The position numbers and the translations under genes are program-made. Shown piece after piece: positions 21,516-33,400 of a DNA stretch of 64,000 nucleotides. The notes beneath the pieces are model-generated. The model ran no database searches. It was given only the letters and a program-made list of their open reading frames with translations, and was not told the origin of the DNA. Source of the stretch: Symsagittifera roscoffensis (taxonomy: Eukaryota > Xenacoelomorpha > Acoela > Convolutidae); contig NC_087062.1 in NCBI RefSeq assembly GCF_963678635.1, forward strand, positions 41,286,672 to 41,350,671, read 5' to 3'. Every line of letters begins with the position of its first letter. Positions within the stretch are counted from its first letter, which is position 1.

Positions 21516-22179
21516 TCTATTTTAGTCAATTTTTCTGCTGTTTTCTGATAGCGAGTTTTGTTATCAGCTAATGGCAGCTCTGATGTAATTATTATTCAGA
21601 TTTACGCTTCTTTTACTTTGGTCATCTTATTGAATGTTTCTTACCTTCCTACATTTTCATCTCGTGGATATTTTTTCGAAAGTCGATTTGTTTTTCCGAT
21701 TTCGACAGTTGTTTACTGAGACTGTTTCATTTTCTGCACGTTCCGATTTAATCGGGTTATATTCCCTTCTGTTTTTTTTTTTGATTTTGTCTTAAAACAG
21801 ATTGAAATGTTTGCTAATTTGCTGAAAAATTTCAATAGTTGTTTAATAAGCTCCTAATTTCAATGAGTTGGAGAATTTATCTCTGGGGAAAACGGGTACT
21901 CTCGCTTCGTATTTATCTTCGTTTGTGTATTCCTCTATCTAGATAAGAGCTAATAAGAAATGTAGTTTCTCGGTCTCTTTGGGTTTTAAGTATGATTTAA
22001 TGGTCAGCTTTTCGCTGAAAGAATTAAGAGAAAACTATTTAAAGCGAAATAGATTATCCTTACTTTCGAGGCGTGGATTCAGAGAGGTTAAATACTTCAA
22101 GCAACTTCGCATGATGAAGCATTCAAATTCAGCGCTAATTATTCAGCAAATTGGGGGTTAAAAACAGTTGTAAAATAGG
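21516..22179. other. Unassigned AT-rich stretch
   Basis: No repeats shared with the duplication and no supported gene; the longest frame (about 60 codons near 21979-22161) has no recognisable features. Confidence 0.4.
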
Positions 22180-22324
22180 GTTACATGTCATTTTGCCCCA
22201 AGTTAATTTGCCCAGCCCATCTTGTCCTACACCAACTTGCCCCACAAGACAATAAGTTGACTCATAATAGTTAAGTTGTAGTTTTACACAGAAAAGATTT
22301 TAACAAAGACGCAAAACAAAATTA

Positions 22325-22669
22325 TTGTTCCGACTTTCGATACGAAAGTAACGGAATATTTGTGCTCGGGGTGGGTTTTTTTCTTCAGACTAATTTCGAC
22401 TTTTAACTAGCCATTTTTGACGGAATTTTTTTATATCATTCGAACGGTATTGTTGTCCTGAGCTTAAACTTGAAAAGATATTTTACCTGTGATCATCTTT
22501 TTGTACTTTAAATGGCGTGTGGGGTGATGATTTTCATAAAAATTTCAAATTTAAGAAAAAAATCATATTATTTAATTACATTTAATTTTTTAATGTTATT
22601 ACTGCTCCATAAAACTTTAAAGGCGGTCGGAACATTCAGGGCTTAACCCTGATACGAGCAGTCTTGTTG
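22325..22669 (+). mobile_element. Helentron-like non-autonomous element, copy A
   Basis: 5' end TTGTTCCGACTTTCG with a 7-bp stem (ACTTTCG-ATA-CGAAAGT); near the 3' end the inverse GGTCGGAAC, then a hairpin around CAGGGCTTAACCCTGA and the tail TACGAGCAGTCTTGTT. This arrangement of subterminal inverted repeats plus a 3' hairpin is that of Helitron2/Helentron-derived (DINE/HINE-like) elements. A second 5' end begins directly at 22669 and is truncated after ~45 bp. Confidence 0.6.
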
Positions 22670-23475
22670 TTCCGACTTTCGATACGAAAGTAACGGAATA
22701 TTTGTGCTTCGTCTGTTTTTCTTTCGGCTAGCTTACCTTGTTATGTTTGTCATTTATCACAAGTAGTGCGAATCTCCGCTCAGCGTACGTGTTGAAATAC
22801 TATGTGTGATCGTTTTTCATAAAGTTTTTGAGATTTCAATAATGACCCGAATTCATTCAATTGTGTTTGCGCTGCGCAGCATAGCATATTTGTTGATAGT
22901 TTTTTGCCAGTGATATTTTGAATCTAGTCTTCAATCGCTTTACTACTTTTGATGTGCTATATCACTGCTAATTTTGGGTCATTGAGTTCTAAAAGGTTGG
23001 ACTTTGTTATCGCTCATTGGTAGTTTTGTCAAGCTCTTGCATAACTCGAGGCAATTCATAAATTTTACAACTTTCGTATAGTATAAACTTTCTAACGTTG
23101 ATAATTGGTATCAAAGATTGCTTGATAGATCATAATAGAATCATGTGAACTACTGCATGCGGAGGATCTTTTTGTGATGATATTTTGCTAGAACCATCTG
23201 GACGAAGTGGTTTTGTTGCAAATGTGTAGTACAGAACACAGTTTTATTACCGAATGCTTTACAAAAAAGGAGGTTTTTTAAAAAAAAAGAAAAGGAGTAG
23301 GGCGACGATTCGTAACAGGCTACAATTCGTATCAGGCGATAATTCGTAACAAACGACAATTTGTAACAAGAAGGCATTGGCAAGTAGAATATGCTTGCTC
23401 CGCTGCGCTCACAGTCGGCACGAGAGAAATAGTGTTTATAAATTAGTGCCCGCCATGATTCTGTCGAAACTGCTT

Positions 23476-24015
23476 GTTGTTCCGACTTTTGATACGAAAG
23501 TAACGGAATATTTGTGCTCGGGGTGCGTTTTTTTCAGACAAATTTCGACTTTTCAACTAGTCATTTTTGACGGATTTTTTTAATACCATTTAAAAGGTAT
23601 TGTTGTCATGAGCTCAAATCTGAAAAGATATTTTACTTGTGATCATTTTTCGTAAAGTTATGAGGGTTTAAAGATTGCCATTTTGACCAATTTGGGACAA
23701 TTAACGCGCGATATATTTCGCGCCATTAACGCGTAAGCGGAGATTTAATCCATCCTAGAAATCGTTCCAAATTGGTTGAAAGAAGCCTATTTGCCATAAT
23801 TGATTTGTTACAAGGAGCGAAATCTATTGCTTTGTACTTTATATGGCGTGTGGGGGGATGATTTTCATCGAAAAATTTTCAAATTTTAGAAAAAAAAGTT
23901 TTTTATTTATTTTATTTCATTTAATTTTTTATGTTGTTTATGTTATTACTGCTCCATAAACGGTAAAAGGCAGTCGGAACTTTCAGGGCTTCGCCCTGAT
24001 ACGAGGACTCTTGTT
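23476..24015 (+). mobile_element. Helentron-like non-autonomous element, copy B
   Basis: Starts TTGTTCCGACTTTTGATACG and ends GCAGTCGGAACTTTCAGG, then hairpin CAGGGCTTCGCCCTGA and TACGAGGACTCTTGTT. Interior contains a palindromic AACGCGCGATATATTTCGCGC motif shared with the copy at 37158. Confidence 0.65.
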
Positions 24016-24366
24016 AGTGTTTTGTTCTGTTTCAATAGCGTTAATTGCGGATTTTTGTCACAATTTCGCGTTAAATTGACAAAAGTTATGGCTTAGATGA
24101 TTTCTGAGGCTTAATTTAAACGATTTTGAGTCAGTTTCCCCTGTTATTGCAAAAAGAGTTCAGTTTACCATTAGCACTTGCTGGTCCTATACGTTAATCG
24201 ATTTGAACATCAAATAATTAACTAGAAGTGTTAATTTTGGGACAAAACGGCATAGGACAAGTTGTCATATGGGGCAAGTTGGCATAGGACAAGTTTTCAT
24301 ATGGGGCAGTTTAGTATAGGGCAAGTTGGCATAGGGCCAGTTGTCCTGGGGCAAATAGTCCTGACA

Positions 24367-25041
24367 CCGAAAATAGAATAGATATGGATACTAATTTTGG
24401 GAGGACTAAAGTATACTGTTTAACTCCTTGCCTTAAAAGCTTTTCAATTTGTAAAAGGAGCCGCATTCAAGTTAATATTTAATGAGGTTCATATGATTAA
24501 TCGAGTGTTTGCTTGCTTTTCTCAATCTAAATTTCCAAATGTGGTCAAAGATTTTGTTGTATTTCTGTAATAGTAAAATCAATGTCTTGCCAATACACCT
24601 AATCCGTTGATCTGGTTTTGATACAAATACCACTAAGGTGTTTGCATTCTATTTAACTTCTACCTTCCAGAAATGCGTACTTGCCAAGTGCAACCCAGCC
24701 ACTGCGAATGAGTGGTCATCAAATTTGACGGCGTGAATTAATTTTCAACCCTTTCCACAAAGCATTTTGTCTGTGGAAACAGAGCTGACATACATTCCCT
24801 GTATTCTGATTAAAGGTTTTATATAAGAGTGAAGTTGCTTGAATCCTGATTATTTTATGATTGTGATTCTTGTTGTATTTTCTGGTTATATTGCCATACA
24901 AAACTGCTAGTGCGGTTCGGTGTTAGGTCTGTTATTGGACAACTAATATTGAACTTGATGCGATCAGTTTGTTCAGTGTTCTTACATTTCATCACATAAT
25001 ATCAGATATATCATTTGATTATCATAGCATTGTTGATTTAG
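24367..25041. other. Unassigned stretch upstream of the PP1-motif gene
   Basis: No gene or repeat family recognised; promoter elements for the gene at 25042 would be expected here but no clear TATA or repeated motif is seen. Confidence 0.35.
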
Positions 25042-25570
25042 ACGTGAACAACCAAAAAGAGAAGATTCGATGCAGAAAAACGAAACTGTTACGCCCAGTT
25101 TCCAAGCAGAGCAACCAAACGGAGATATGAAACCCGAACCAGTTATCAAGTTCACCCCTCCCACAAACGAACAGGAGTCGCTGGAGCCCACGACTTGTGA
25201 AGAGAAAACTCCGAACGTGAGTTCGGAGTCTAAAATGGAATCGGATGAAGGAGAGTCGTTGGCTGAGCCGAGCGAAGAAGCGAACAGAAGCCGACGCGTG
25301 TCGTTCGCTGAAGGGATAAACATAATTAAACAGAGCACAATTGAAAAGAACCTGAACGAACTGGAATCGATCGCAGCTTCACCGATAACAACTGAAGCTG
25401 GCAATACTCCCCAGCAGCAGCCGGAGACTATTGAGGCGTGTATTGAAGAGGTGAACAAAGTGCATCCGGCTACTGAGCCGGAAGGACTTTACTTGGGCAA
25501 ACTCGTGTTGGCTGAGGACGAGTCGATTGATTCGCCTATCACCAAAGTCGCACCAGCAAATGTTTCGTAA
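25042..25570 (+). CDS. Acidic protein with PP1-docking RVxF motif
   Basis: From ATG 25070 to TAA 25568-25570 gives 166 residues; the frame is open back to a TTGATTTAG acceptor at 25041, so this may be the last exon of a longer gene. The protein is rich in E, S, P and T (predicted disordered). Around residue 77-86 it has RSRRVSFAEG, a strong protein phosphatase 1 RVxF docking motif of the RRVSF type seen in KNL1 and other PP1 regulators; the Ser within RVSF is a likely kinase switch. Codon use is markedly more GC-rich than the surroundings, supporting a real gene. AATAAA follows at 25754-25759. The PP1 link is motif-based; the overall family is not recognised. Confidence 0.7.
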
Positions 25571-25753
25571 AAGAATCGGCGATAAAACAGAATCTGCAAT
25601 TAGAAAAGTTTAAGTGCAGTTTAAAAAAGTTTGTTTCGACTCACTTGATACACGAAAAAATTTCTTTCTAAAATAGTGTGAACTATTTTCTTTTTGCAAA
25701 GGTAAAAATTTTAGGGCTAATGTTTCTATCTCTTTCTACCACAGCGTGTTCAC

Positions 25754-25759
25754 AATAAA
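25754..25759 (+). terminator. Polyadenylation signal AATAAA
   Basis: AATAAA 184 nt after the stop of the RVxF-motif gene. Confidence 0.5.
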
Positions 25760-26440
25760 TGGCTGTATAAATTTTTCATTCGAATTTAATCTCATATCCC
25801 AGTATTTCAATTAGTGTGAATAAACTTCAGTTTTTGTATGAAATAAAATTGGCTATTTCTCTCTTAATTTGTGTAGCTTATAATTTAAATACATTTGATG
25901 TAATTAAATAAGCTTCAGTGGCAATTCGTATTTTCGAAAGCATCCTTTTGACGAGTTAATATAACAAAATGGTAATAAAGTTCTCTGTTCCGTTTTTTGT
26001 TGCGATTATTTCACGCAGTGACTGGATTGAACTTTGGCTTTGTGTGATTTTTTGTCGATCTTGACTAACTCAAAGAAAGGTCAGATAACAAAGGAACATA
26101 GGAAAATGGCATTGGGTGATTTTTTTCAATTGATTTTACTGCCTCAATGAAAAATCGAAGGGCTTCAAATTCCAAAAAGTTGTCTTATGGTAGATAAAAC
26201 TGTCAATTTTAGCTATTCAGACACTTTTTAAGGGAATAGTGGACAGTTCTCTTTAAGTGAACTTGATTTGGAGGAAGAATTGTTTATTTTTGAGTCAATC
26301 GTTGCATTATTACCCTTGCGATAAATAAGGGTAATGCAATGGCGTACTAGTCTTTTTTTCTCGTAAAAAACTTTGTTCACAGAATGGTCAAATGGTAATC
26401 AGTATGTTTTCTACCCGTTGCATGGTCAGTGTACCACTGC
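25760..26440. other. Unassigned AT-rich stretch with one hairpin
   Basis: No gene. A short stem-loop at about 26302-26341 pairs TTGCATTATTACCCTT with AAGGGTAATGCAA around a 9-nt loop. Confidence 0.4.
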
Positions 26441-27811
26441 ATGGATATTTAAGCAGCTACTTACTTTTACACACGGCCAATACAGTACCCACGCTATTAA
26501 ATATCCATGATCGTTAAACTTGCATCGGAACAAAAATTACGTAGCGGTAGCAACCCAACACTGCTAATTGCGAAAACAATAATCACATGCGTAATAATCC
26601 CGTGTTCATTAATCGGCAATGACAAAAATTATTGATAAAAAAAATTGTTAAACTTTATTTATGAAATTTGTATTAAAGAAATTTTCAGAAAATGCAACAA
26701 AATTTTGAAAATAAATTATACATCAATTAATTCCACTAATGGCCTTCAGAAACTAGAAGAAAGCTGAATCTTTAAATAACTGTCCGTGCAATGTGAACGA
26801 AGCCGAAAGAATAAAGAGGTGGACGATTGCCTAAAAAAGCAGAAAACTTCTAGTGTGAAAAAAAACAGGTTCGGGCTGGATTCGACCACACGCCTTAGTC
26901 GTCTTAAGCATGTGTTACCTCTACGCCAGATGCGCTGGTTGCTTGATGCAATTTGAGTTCATTATGATCACCGAACTAAAAAGCCGAAAATTTCAAAAAA
27001 AAATTACCAGCAAAACTAATAGAATAAAACATTTAAAAAATAAGCCGACATAATTAAAGCTTAACAACCTCAGTGCCCAAAATCTACCAAAATTTTTCGA
27101 ATATATCAAAAAAATTATAAGCAGCTACTTACTTTTACACATGGCCAATACAGTACCCACGCTATTATTGTTTTTTTGATATATTCGAAAACTTTTGGTA
27201 GATTTTGGGCACTGAGGTCGTTCAGCTTTAATTATGTCGGCTTATTTTTTTAATGTTTTATTCTGTTAGTTTTGCTGGTCTAATGTTTTAATTTATTAGT
27301 TTTATTGGTAATTTTTTTTTGAAATTTTTGGTTTTTTAGTTCGTTGATCATAATGAACTCAAATTGAATCAAGCAACCAGCGCATCTGGCGTAGAGGTAA
27401 CCCATGCTTAAGACGACTAAGGCGTGTGGTCGAATCCAGCCCGAACCTGTTTTTTTTTCACACAAGAAGTTTTCTGCTTTTTTAGGCAATCGTCCACCTC
27501 TTTATTCTTTCGGCTTCGTTCCCATTGCACGTACAGTTATTGAAAGATTCAGCTTTCTTCTAGTTTTCTGAAGGCCATTAGTGGAATTAATTGATGTATA
27601 ATCTATTTTCAAAATATTGTTGCATTTTCTGATAATATTTTCTGATACAAATTTCACAAATAAAGTTCAACAATTTTTTTTATCAATAATTTTTGTCATT
27701 GCCGATTAATGAACACGGGATTATTACGCATGTGATTATTGTTTTCGCAATTAGCAGTGTTGGGTTGCTAACGCTACGTAATTTTTGTTCCGATGCAAGT
27801 TTAATGATCAG
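26441..27811. repeat. Giant palindrome, ~600-bp arms, with direct-repeat punctuation
   Basis: Left arm 26509-27117 and right arm 27166-27811 are reverse complements at high identity. A 47-bp block starting GCAGCTACTTACTTTTACAC occurs before the left arm (26452-26498, itself framed by ATGGATATTT / AAATATCCAT) and again in the central spacer (27121-27168) in direct orientation. Each arm carries one tRNA-like segment. Probably a foldback or SINE-derived element inserted as an inverted pair. Confidence 0.8.
27378..27445 (+). other. tRNA-like (Pol III promoter-like) segment in palindrome arm
   Basis: Contains an A-box-like TGGCGTAGAGG and a B-box-like GTGGTCGAATCC at roughly tRNA spacing; the inverted copy lies at about 26880-26945 on the minus strand. 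A clean cloverleaf cannot be drawn, so it is treated as a SINE head, not a tRNA gene. Confidence 0.45.
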
Positions 27812-29812
27812 TTGTTTTACTTGGCATGTTATTTTCGTTAAAAATGATTTTTATTCGAAAAAAATTGATACAACTTTTGAAAGTTTCGGCAGATTTAGTT
27901 TTTCTCAACCTTATTACTTTTTTTAATTTTTTTTGAATTGGCGACTTTCGTCTCTTATCCTGTCTGCTAGTCTGTGCTATGTTTTTGTTGTATTTCAAGT
28001 TTTCTGCTTAATGGTTATCGGCTTTAACTTTGTCAGTTAATTTTCGAATTGACCCTTGCATCAACTACATATATGCAATTGTAGACAATGTACAAGCTGT
28101 ACATTTTGGTTGATTTTCTGTTTATTGGCTGTCTGTTTTGTCGGCTTTTACCTAATATTTTGTTTCCTACGAATTTGTGGCTTTATTTTAAAGATCGGTA
28201 AGACTCCGGCTCCTCATTTTCGATTACTCAAAGTCAACCCCCACAAGTTTGTCTTGAAAGAAATTAAATTTGATCATGAAAAAACCTACCTTTCATTTTT
28301 TTTTTCATTTTTGTTTTTCTAGTTCTTTTTTCAATTTTTTTGAGTTTGCTACTTCAGCGTCATGCTGTTTTAATCCTAAACTTGTTCTATCGCAAGTGGC
28401 GCGAAGCTCAGCTGCGCCGCTGTGTTAAAAAAAATGTTCTTCTTTTTGCAAACATAATTGGTCAGAATGATCCTTGAAGAAATTTTTATTAAACAGAAAG
28501 AAAAAACATCTAAGAAGTATTATAGTAGTTAGGCGCCAATTTAGGGTTTTCGCAAGCAGGATTTTAATCAAGCTTTGTCTTATTTTTTATCGAAAAATGC
28601 TGTTTTCAAAATATGTAGCTACAAAATGCTGTCTTATTTTTTATCGAAAAATGCTGTTTTCAGAATAATTGAACCAAGATAACCTCTCGGTTTTTAAAGC
28701 AAGATAGCTACATAACTTCTGTCAGACACCCATGCTTATCACTATGTCCCCTTTCCACCATTTGCACCTGTTTAAGAAGTTTTTTAAAGCAATCTTGGCT
28801 CAAACTAGAATTTTTGGGTCCGGCAGATTAGCACGGCTCGTGTGCATTGTAAGTTGAAACCAATAAATTTTCTCATTTAACTTTGAGAGGGATGGAAGAA
28901 ACATCTAGACATCTAGACTTTTGTTGCCTGCAATTAGCACAATTGGTAGGTTATCCTGTTTTAAACGCGTAAATTACGTATTATTCCTCTACCTAATTGA
29001 AATGCAATTGGTTTTGAGGGACTAAACGCATTGAATGAATTAAGAATAGCTTCTGTGGCATCAGTTAGTAGACTTAATTGGAACTCAACTACGGTTGTAA
29101 GGACTTATTCTTTCTGTCTTTTTTGTAAGTTTTTCTACCGTATTTTTTTTTAAAGTTTACTGTATTAAGAAAAATGGCTTTAAAAGTTTCATATTTAATT
29201 TTTTCGGTCCAGATGAATAGCTTGGTCCGGAGTATTTAAATGCGCAGTTTTCACGCGAAAAAGAAATTGAGCAACTGGTAAATCGAATTTGTTGCTCTTA
29301 GTTTTTTCCACTTGAGTGAAACTGTCTGAGCAGTCTTTCTAGCATAAACCTTCAGTTTTGGATTTGACTTTGAACCAAATTATCAAAATGAATGAAAGAG
29401 TTCTTAAGAAAAGCTGATATGCCTTCTTGCGTGCAACATATTCTGAATCACGTCGAAAATGATGATTAAATTTTGGGAGCAGTGGCCAGCTTCGCACACA
29501 GATATGTTGTTTCACTTGCGAGAGCGTAAGTACTTGTAATCGGAATTTATACTTTGCCTCGCAAACTACTTCTTATCGGGATTTATACTTTTGCCTGGCG
29601 AACTACTTTTTTTGCTAATCTGCACGAATAAGCGCAGTTACTTTCACGTGAAGGCTGACATGCTCAGTGTCTTGAAAATTCAATTATAGCTACCTGGTTT
29701 TATTTCAGTAAAATATTTTTTCATATTAATTTATTGAAATTTTGTCGGGTTTGTGGTTTTCGTCCTAATTTTTGTCGGCTCATTCGCGTTTAATTTTCAA
29801 ATGCCAATTTCA
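27812..29812. other. Intergenic stretch with small repeats
   Basis: No supported gene. Holds a SINE tail fragment (about 28388-28425, GGCGCGAAGCTCAGCTGCGC), a ~53-bp direct duplication (28576 and 28629, GTCTTATTTTTTATCG) and two short repeats around GGAATTTATACTTTGCCT (29538-29625). The cysteine-rich frame near 28056-28322 lacks other support. Confidence 0.4.
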
Positions 29813-30170
29813 GGGGCAGATCTAGGTCTTTCTCGAAGGAGGATTTTCAAATTAATTCAAAATTTTTGTCCACTATTTCTTTTGTCGACCAAGTTGATTT
29901 TGAGCTCTCCGGAATCAATATAAAGACCTTATTTTGCCCAAATTTTCTGCGCATCAGACAATTTTTTTGAAAAATTAGGTCAAAAGGCGTTATGGCCACT
30001 TTTTGGAAAGTGCGCGCTTCCTCAAAATAAATCTGTATTTGTATATAATGGCGCCTTCAGAAAAATTTCAGCGTCAGGCAGCTAAAAATGAATGTTAAAC
30101 GAGTACCGAAATGTCAAAGGAAATCTTTGCGTCGGTGAGGGGTTCGAGTCGCTGAGGGCGGAAGGGGCAT
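29813..30170 (+). mobile_element. hAT-like CGGATC-family element, 3' end decayed
   Basis: Begins CAGGGGCAGATCTAGGTC and keeps the family's internal GGCGCCTTCAG and GTCAGGCAGC blocks; the right terminus is not recognisable. A SINE-tail fragment (GCGAAGCTCCACTTCGCC) follows at about 30280-30310. Confidence 0.5.
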
Positions 30171-30423
30171 CTAAAGAATGCATTTTTTTCTAGATAATTT
30201 TTTTTTTCAATTATTTTCTGAAAGCTCTGGGCTTTAGTTCCTTTTTCTGATCACTAGGTTGTTATGTAATCTTCTTGTTGTATTGCAAATGTTGCGAAGC
30301 TCCACTTCGCCTCGCTTTAGCTTCACCTCTGTCTCTCTCCTTAAACGATTATGTCATTCATATCTTTGGGAAGAAATCTTTATTAGTTTCAGTTTCAATG
30401 TAGCACTTGGATGCTAACACCAA

Positions 30424-33400
30424 ATGGATCGAAGTGAGAAGTTTTCACAGCATGTGCAGCAAATCGCACAGTCTGAACAATTCCAGTCCCTGCTTGCAAA
30501 TCTTTTCCAAACTCAGCTGAAATCTTCGTCTGAAGTAAAATGCCTATCCGAGGAAAAGGACAAACACGGATGCTCAGGGGAAGAGTCAGTGCGTGGGGAT
30601 GCGTATGCTGTGATGCCACCCTTCGAGTTTTTCGCCGAAATTCCCCCGGCTCTGAGGCTGGAACAATTCTTTCGCGTGAGTTGATTCGCTATCAGTTTTG
30701 AGTCTGAAAGAAATTGGAAATGTATTTTAATCGGAACAAAGCAATCCTTTTCAACTTATCCATATTACCAGCTTTAGCGAAGGAGTTGCTATTATTATAA
30801 TCGAATTTTCAGTTGATCAAATTGTTCTGCTTGGTAACTACGTTCCACGGATAAACAAACTAACTTTTACAGAAAGTTTTGACGAAGAGCTAGAAAAACT
30901 AACTAATTTCAGACTAACTAATTTCATGAGATTTCAGCATTGATACTTTAGAAAGCAATCAGTTATCGCAGCTTTATGTGAATATCATTACAGCTAATGT
31001 GTTTGAACTGATGTAATCGAAACCAATTAGGTTTAATGATAAATCTCCTTCATGTATTGACCATTTAATTTTCCGTAATTTGAAAAACCCAATTTTCGAA
31101 GTTCTCAACAAAGAGTGCTTCTCTGATCACCATCCCGATTTTTGCGTGAAAATTTCGAAATTAAAGATGCGAGTGAACCAAAAAGAATGCGACATGTCCT
31201 TTCTTTCTAAAGATCATAAATTAACAACATTTCAGCTTCACATAAAATTTAAAGTTGAATTCTCAGGGGCTAGTAACATACGACGAGATTGATAAATCAA
31301 CGAAATAATGCAGAGTTGTTTAACGGAAACATACGATGATTCTGCACCTCTGCGCGAGGTCCGCCAAAAGACTAGAAGTAATGCTCAATGGTTCTAGATA
31401 GCTTCAAAAAATAATAATAAGGAAAAATCTTATTTTCAAAACTTGGAAAGCTGATCCTGGCAACTTATTGAAAGAGAATTTTCTTCAGGACAGAAAAAAA
31501 GATAAGGACAACTAAACGAGACTACAATTATAATAAGTTTAAGAAATGTATTGGAGACTCGAGATAGGTTTATAAATTGCTTATGAAGTACAAGTTAAAA
31601 ATTCCCTGAGGACTAGTTTTACTGCCCTAGATCTTTTTTCAAATTGACAACGAATATAAGCACATGATTGCATTATAACAAACATTTTGTCTCAAAAATG
31701 CGTCATTTTGTACCTAAAATTATGTTATAAACCTATTTTAATGCTAACATAAAACCTATAATACAAAATGGTCTGCTCTTTTACGGGTGCTTTAGTTTAT
31801 CTACACTCAACCCTGTTTTTATGGCCCAAAGGAAAATTTTGCGTATGATTCACTCTAAGGGCAAATTTAATAGCGTATCCGGAGATTTCATTAAAAATAA
31901 AATACTGGTTGTTTCTAGCTTTATGTATATGTTTGATGTTTTGCAGGCGTTCTTTAAATTGCCTTCATTGAACTACGTGTTTAAACACCATGTTTACGCC
32001 GTTCGAAAATTGATATAAAACTAGCAGTTCAAATATATTGCTATACCAAAAATTTTTTTTGGAAATAAACAACAGTCATACTCTATAGAAAAAAAAATTT
32101 CAAAAGTATCAAACTTACTGGGTGAAAACGCCTTGCTACCATCGAATATTCGGTGCATAAAAAAGATTAAAGAGTCCGTTTTTATTCTCGAAATGAACGA
32201 AATTTCTACTATGGGAAATACTGATTTTACCTTACCCGCTTTGTTTTGAAATTTAGTAATCGCTTGCCATGTTTCAACAGTCCAATCCCAGTGGTTGGAT
32301 TCTATCGAACCCTTTTTATAGTTATTGAGTTACGCGTAGGAATATCACTCCTCAATTGTTGCTAGTTTTTGAGCTATCGACGAGCTTAAGATTTTTTTCA
32401 TAATATTTCTAAAAACTTAAAGAAAAAAAAGTTATTAGGCTGCTGGTTAAATGCTATCAGATCAAATTGTTCTGCTTGGTAACTACGTTTTACGGATAAA
32501 CAAGCTAACTTTTACAGAAAGTTTTGACTAAGAGCTAGAAAAACTAACTAATTTCAGACTAACTAATTTCAGGAGATTTCAGCATTGATACTTTAGAAAG
32601 CAATCAGTTATCGCAGCTTTATGTGAATATCATTACAGCTAATGCGTTTAAACTGATGTAATTGAAACCAATTAGATTTAATGATAAATCTCCTTCATGT
32701 ATTGACCATTTAATTTTCCGTAATTTGAAAAACCCAATTTTCGAGGTTATCAACAAAGAGTGCTTCTGTGATCACCATCCCGATTTTTGCGTGAAAATTT
32801 CAAAACTAAAGATGCGAGTAAACCCAAAAAAATGCGACATGTCCTTTCTTTCTAAAGATCAAAAATTAAAAACATTTCAGCTTCACATAAAACTTAAAGT
32901 TGAATTCTCAGGGGCTAGTAACATACGACGAGATTGACAAATCAACGAAATAATGCAGAGTTGTTTAACGGAAACATAAGATGATTCTGCACCTCTGCGC
33001 GAGGTCCGCCAAAAGACTAGAAGTAATAATCAATGGTTCCAGATAGCTTCAAAAAGTAAGAATTACGGAAAATTCTTTGTTCGAAACATGGAAAGCTGAT
33101 TCCTGGCAACTTATTGAAAGAGAATTTTCTTCAGGAAAGAAAGAAAGAAAAAAAGATAAGGACAACTAAACGATACTACTATTATAATAAATTTAAGAAG
33201 TGTATTGGAGACTCGAGACAGGTTTATGAATTGCCTATGAAATACAAATTAAAAATTCCCTGAGGACTAGTTTTACTGTTTTAATTGACAACGAATATAA
33301 GCACATGGTTGCATTATAACAAACATATTGTCTCAAAAATTCGTCATTTTGTACCTAAAATTATGTTAAAAACCTATTTTAATGCTAACATAAAACCTAT

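Larger units (their letters stand above)
22180..24366. mobile_element. MULE-like element with sub-repeat inverted termini
   Basis: The left end carries TTGCCCC, CTTGTCCTACACCAACTTG and GCCCCAC motifs; the right end (24243-24366) carries their inverse as a small array of GGGGCAAGTTGGCATAGGA and TTGTCATAT units. Flanks AAAATAGGG (left) and AAAATAGAA (right) agree in 7 of 9 positions, compatible with an old 9-bp target duplication, as MULE-like transposons make. The interior has no transposase; it holds Helentron-like copies and a TTCGTAACAGGCGA short-repeat block (about 23300-23372). Non-autonomous and nested. Confidence 0.55.

Noticed and set aside
27378-27445. Functional tRNA gene in the palindrome
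   Set aside because: A- and B-box-like motifs are present, but acceptor and T stems do not pair; better explained as a SINE head.
28056-28322. Cysteine-rich membrane-like frame
   Set aside because: No splice or poly(A) context, extreme A/T bias and a poly-F tail; probably chance.
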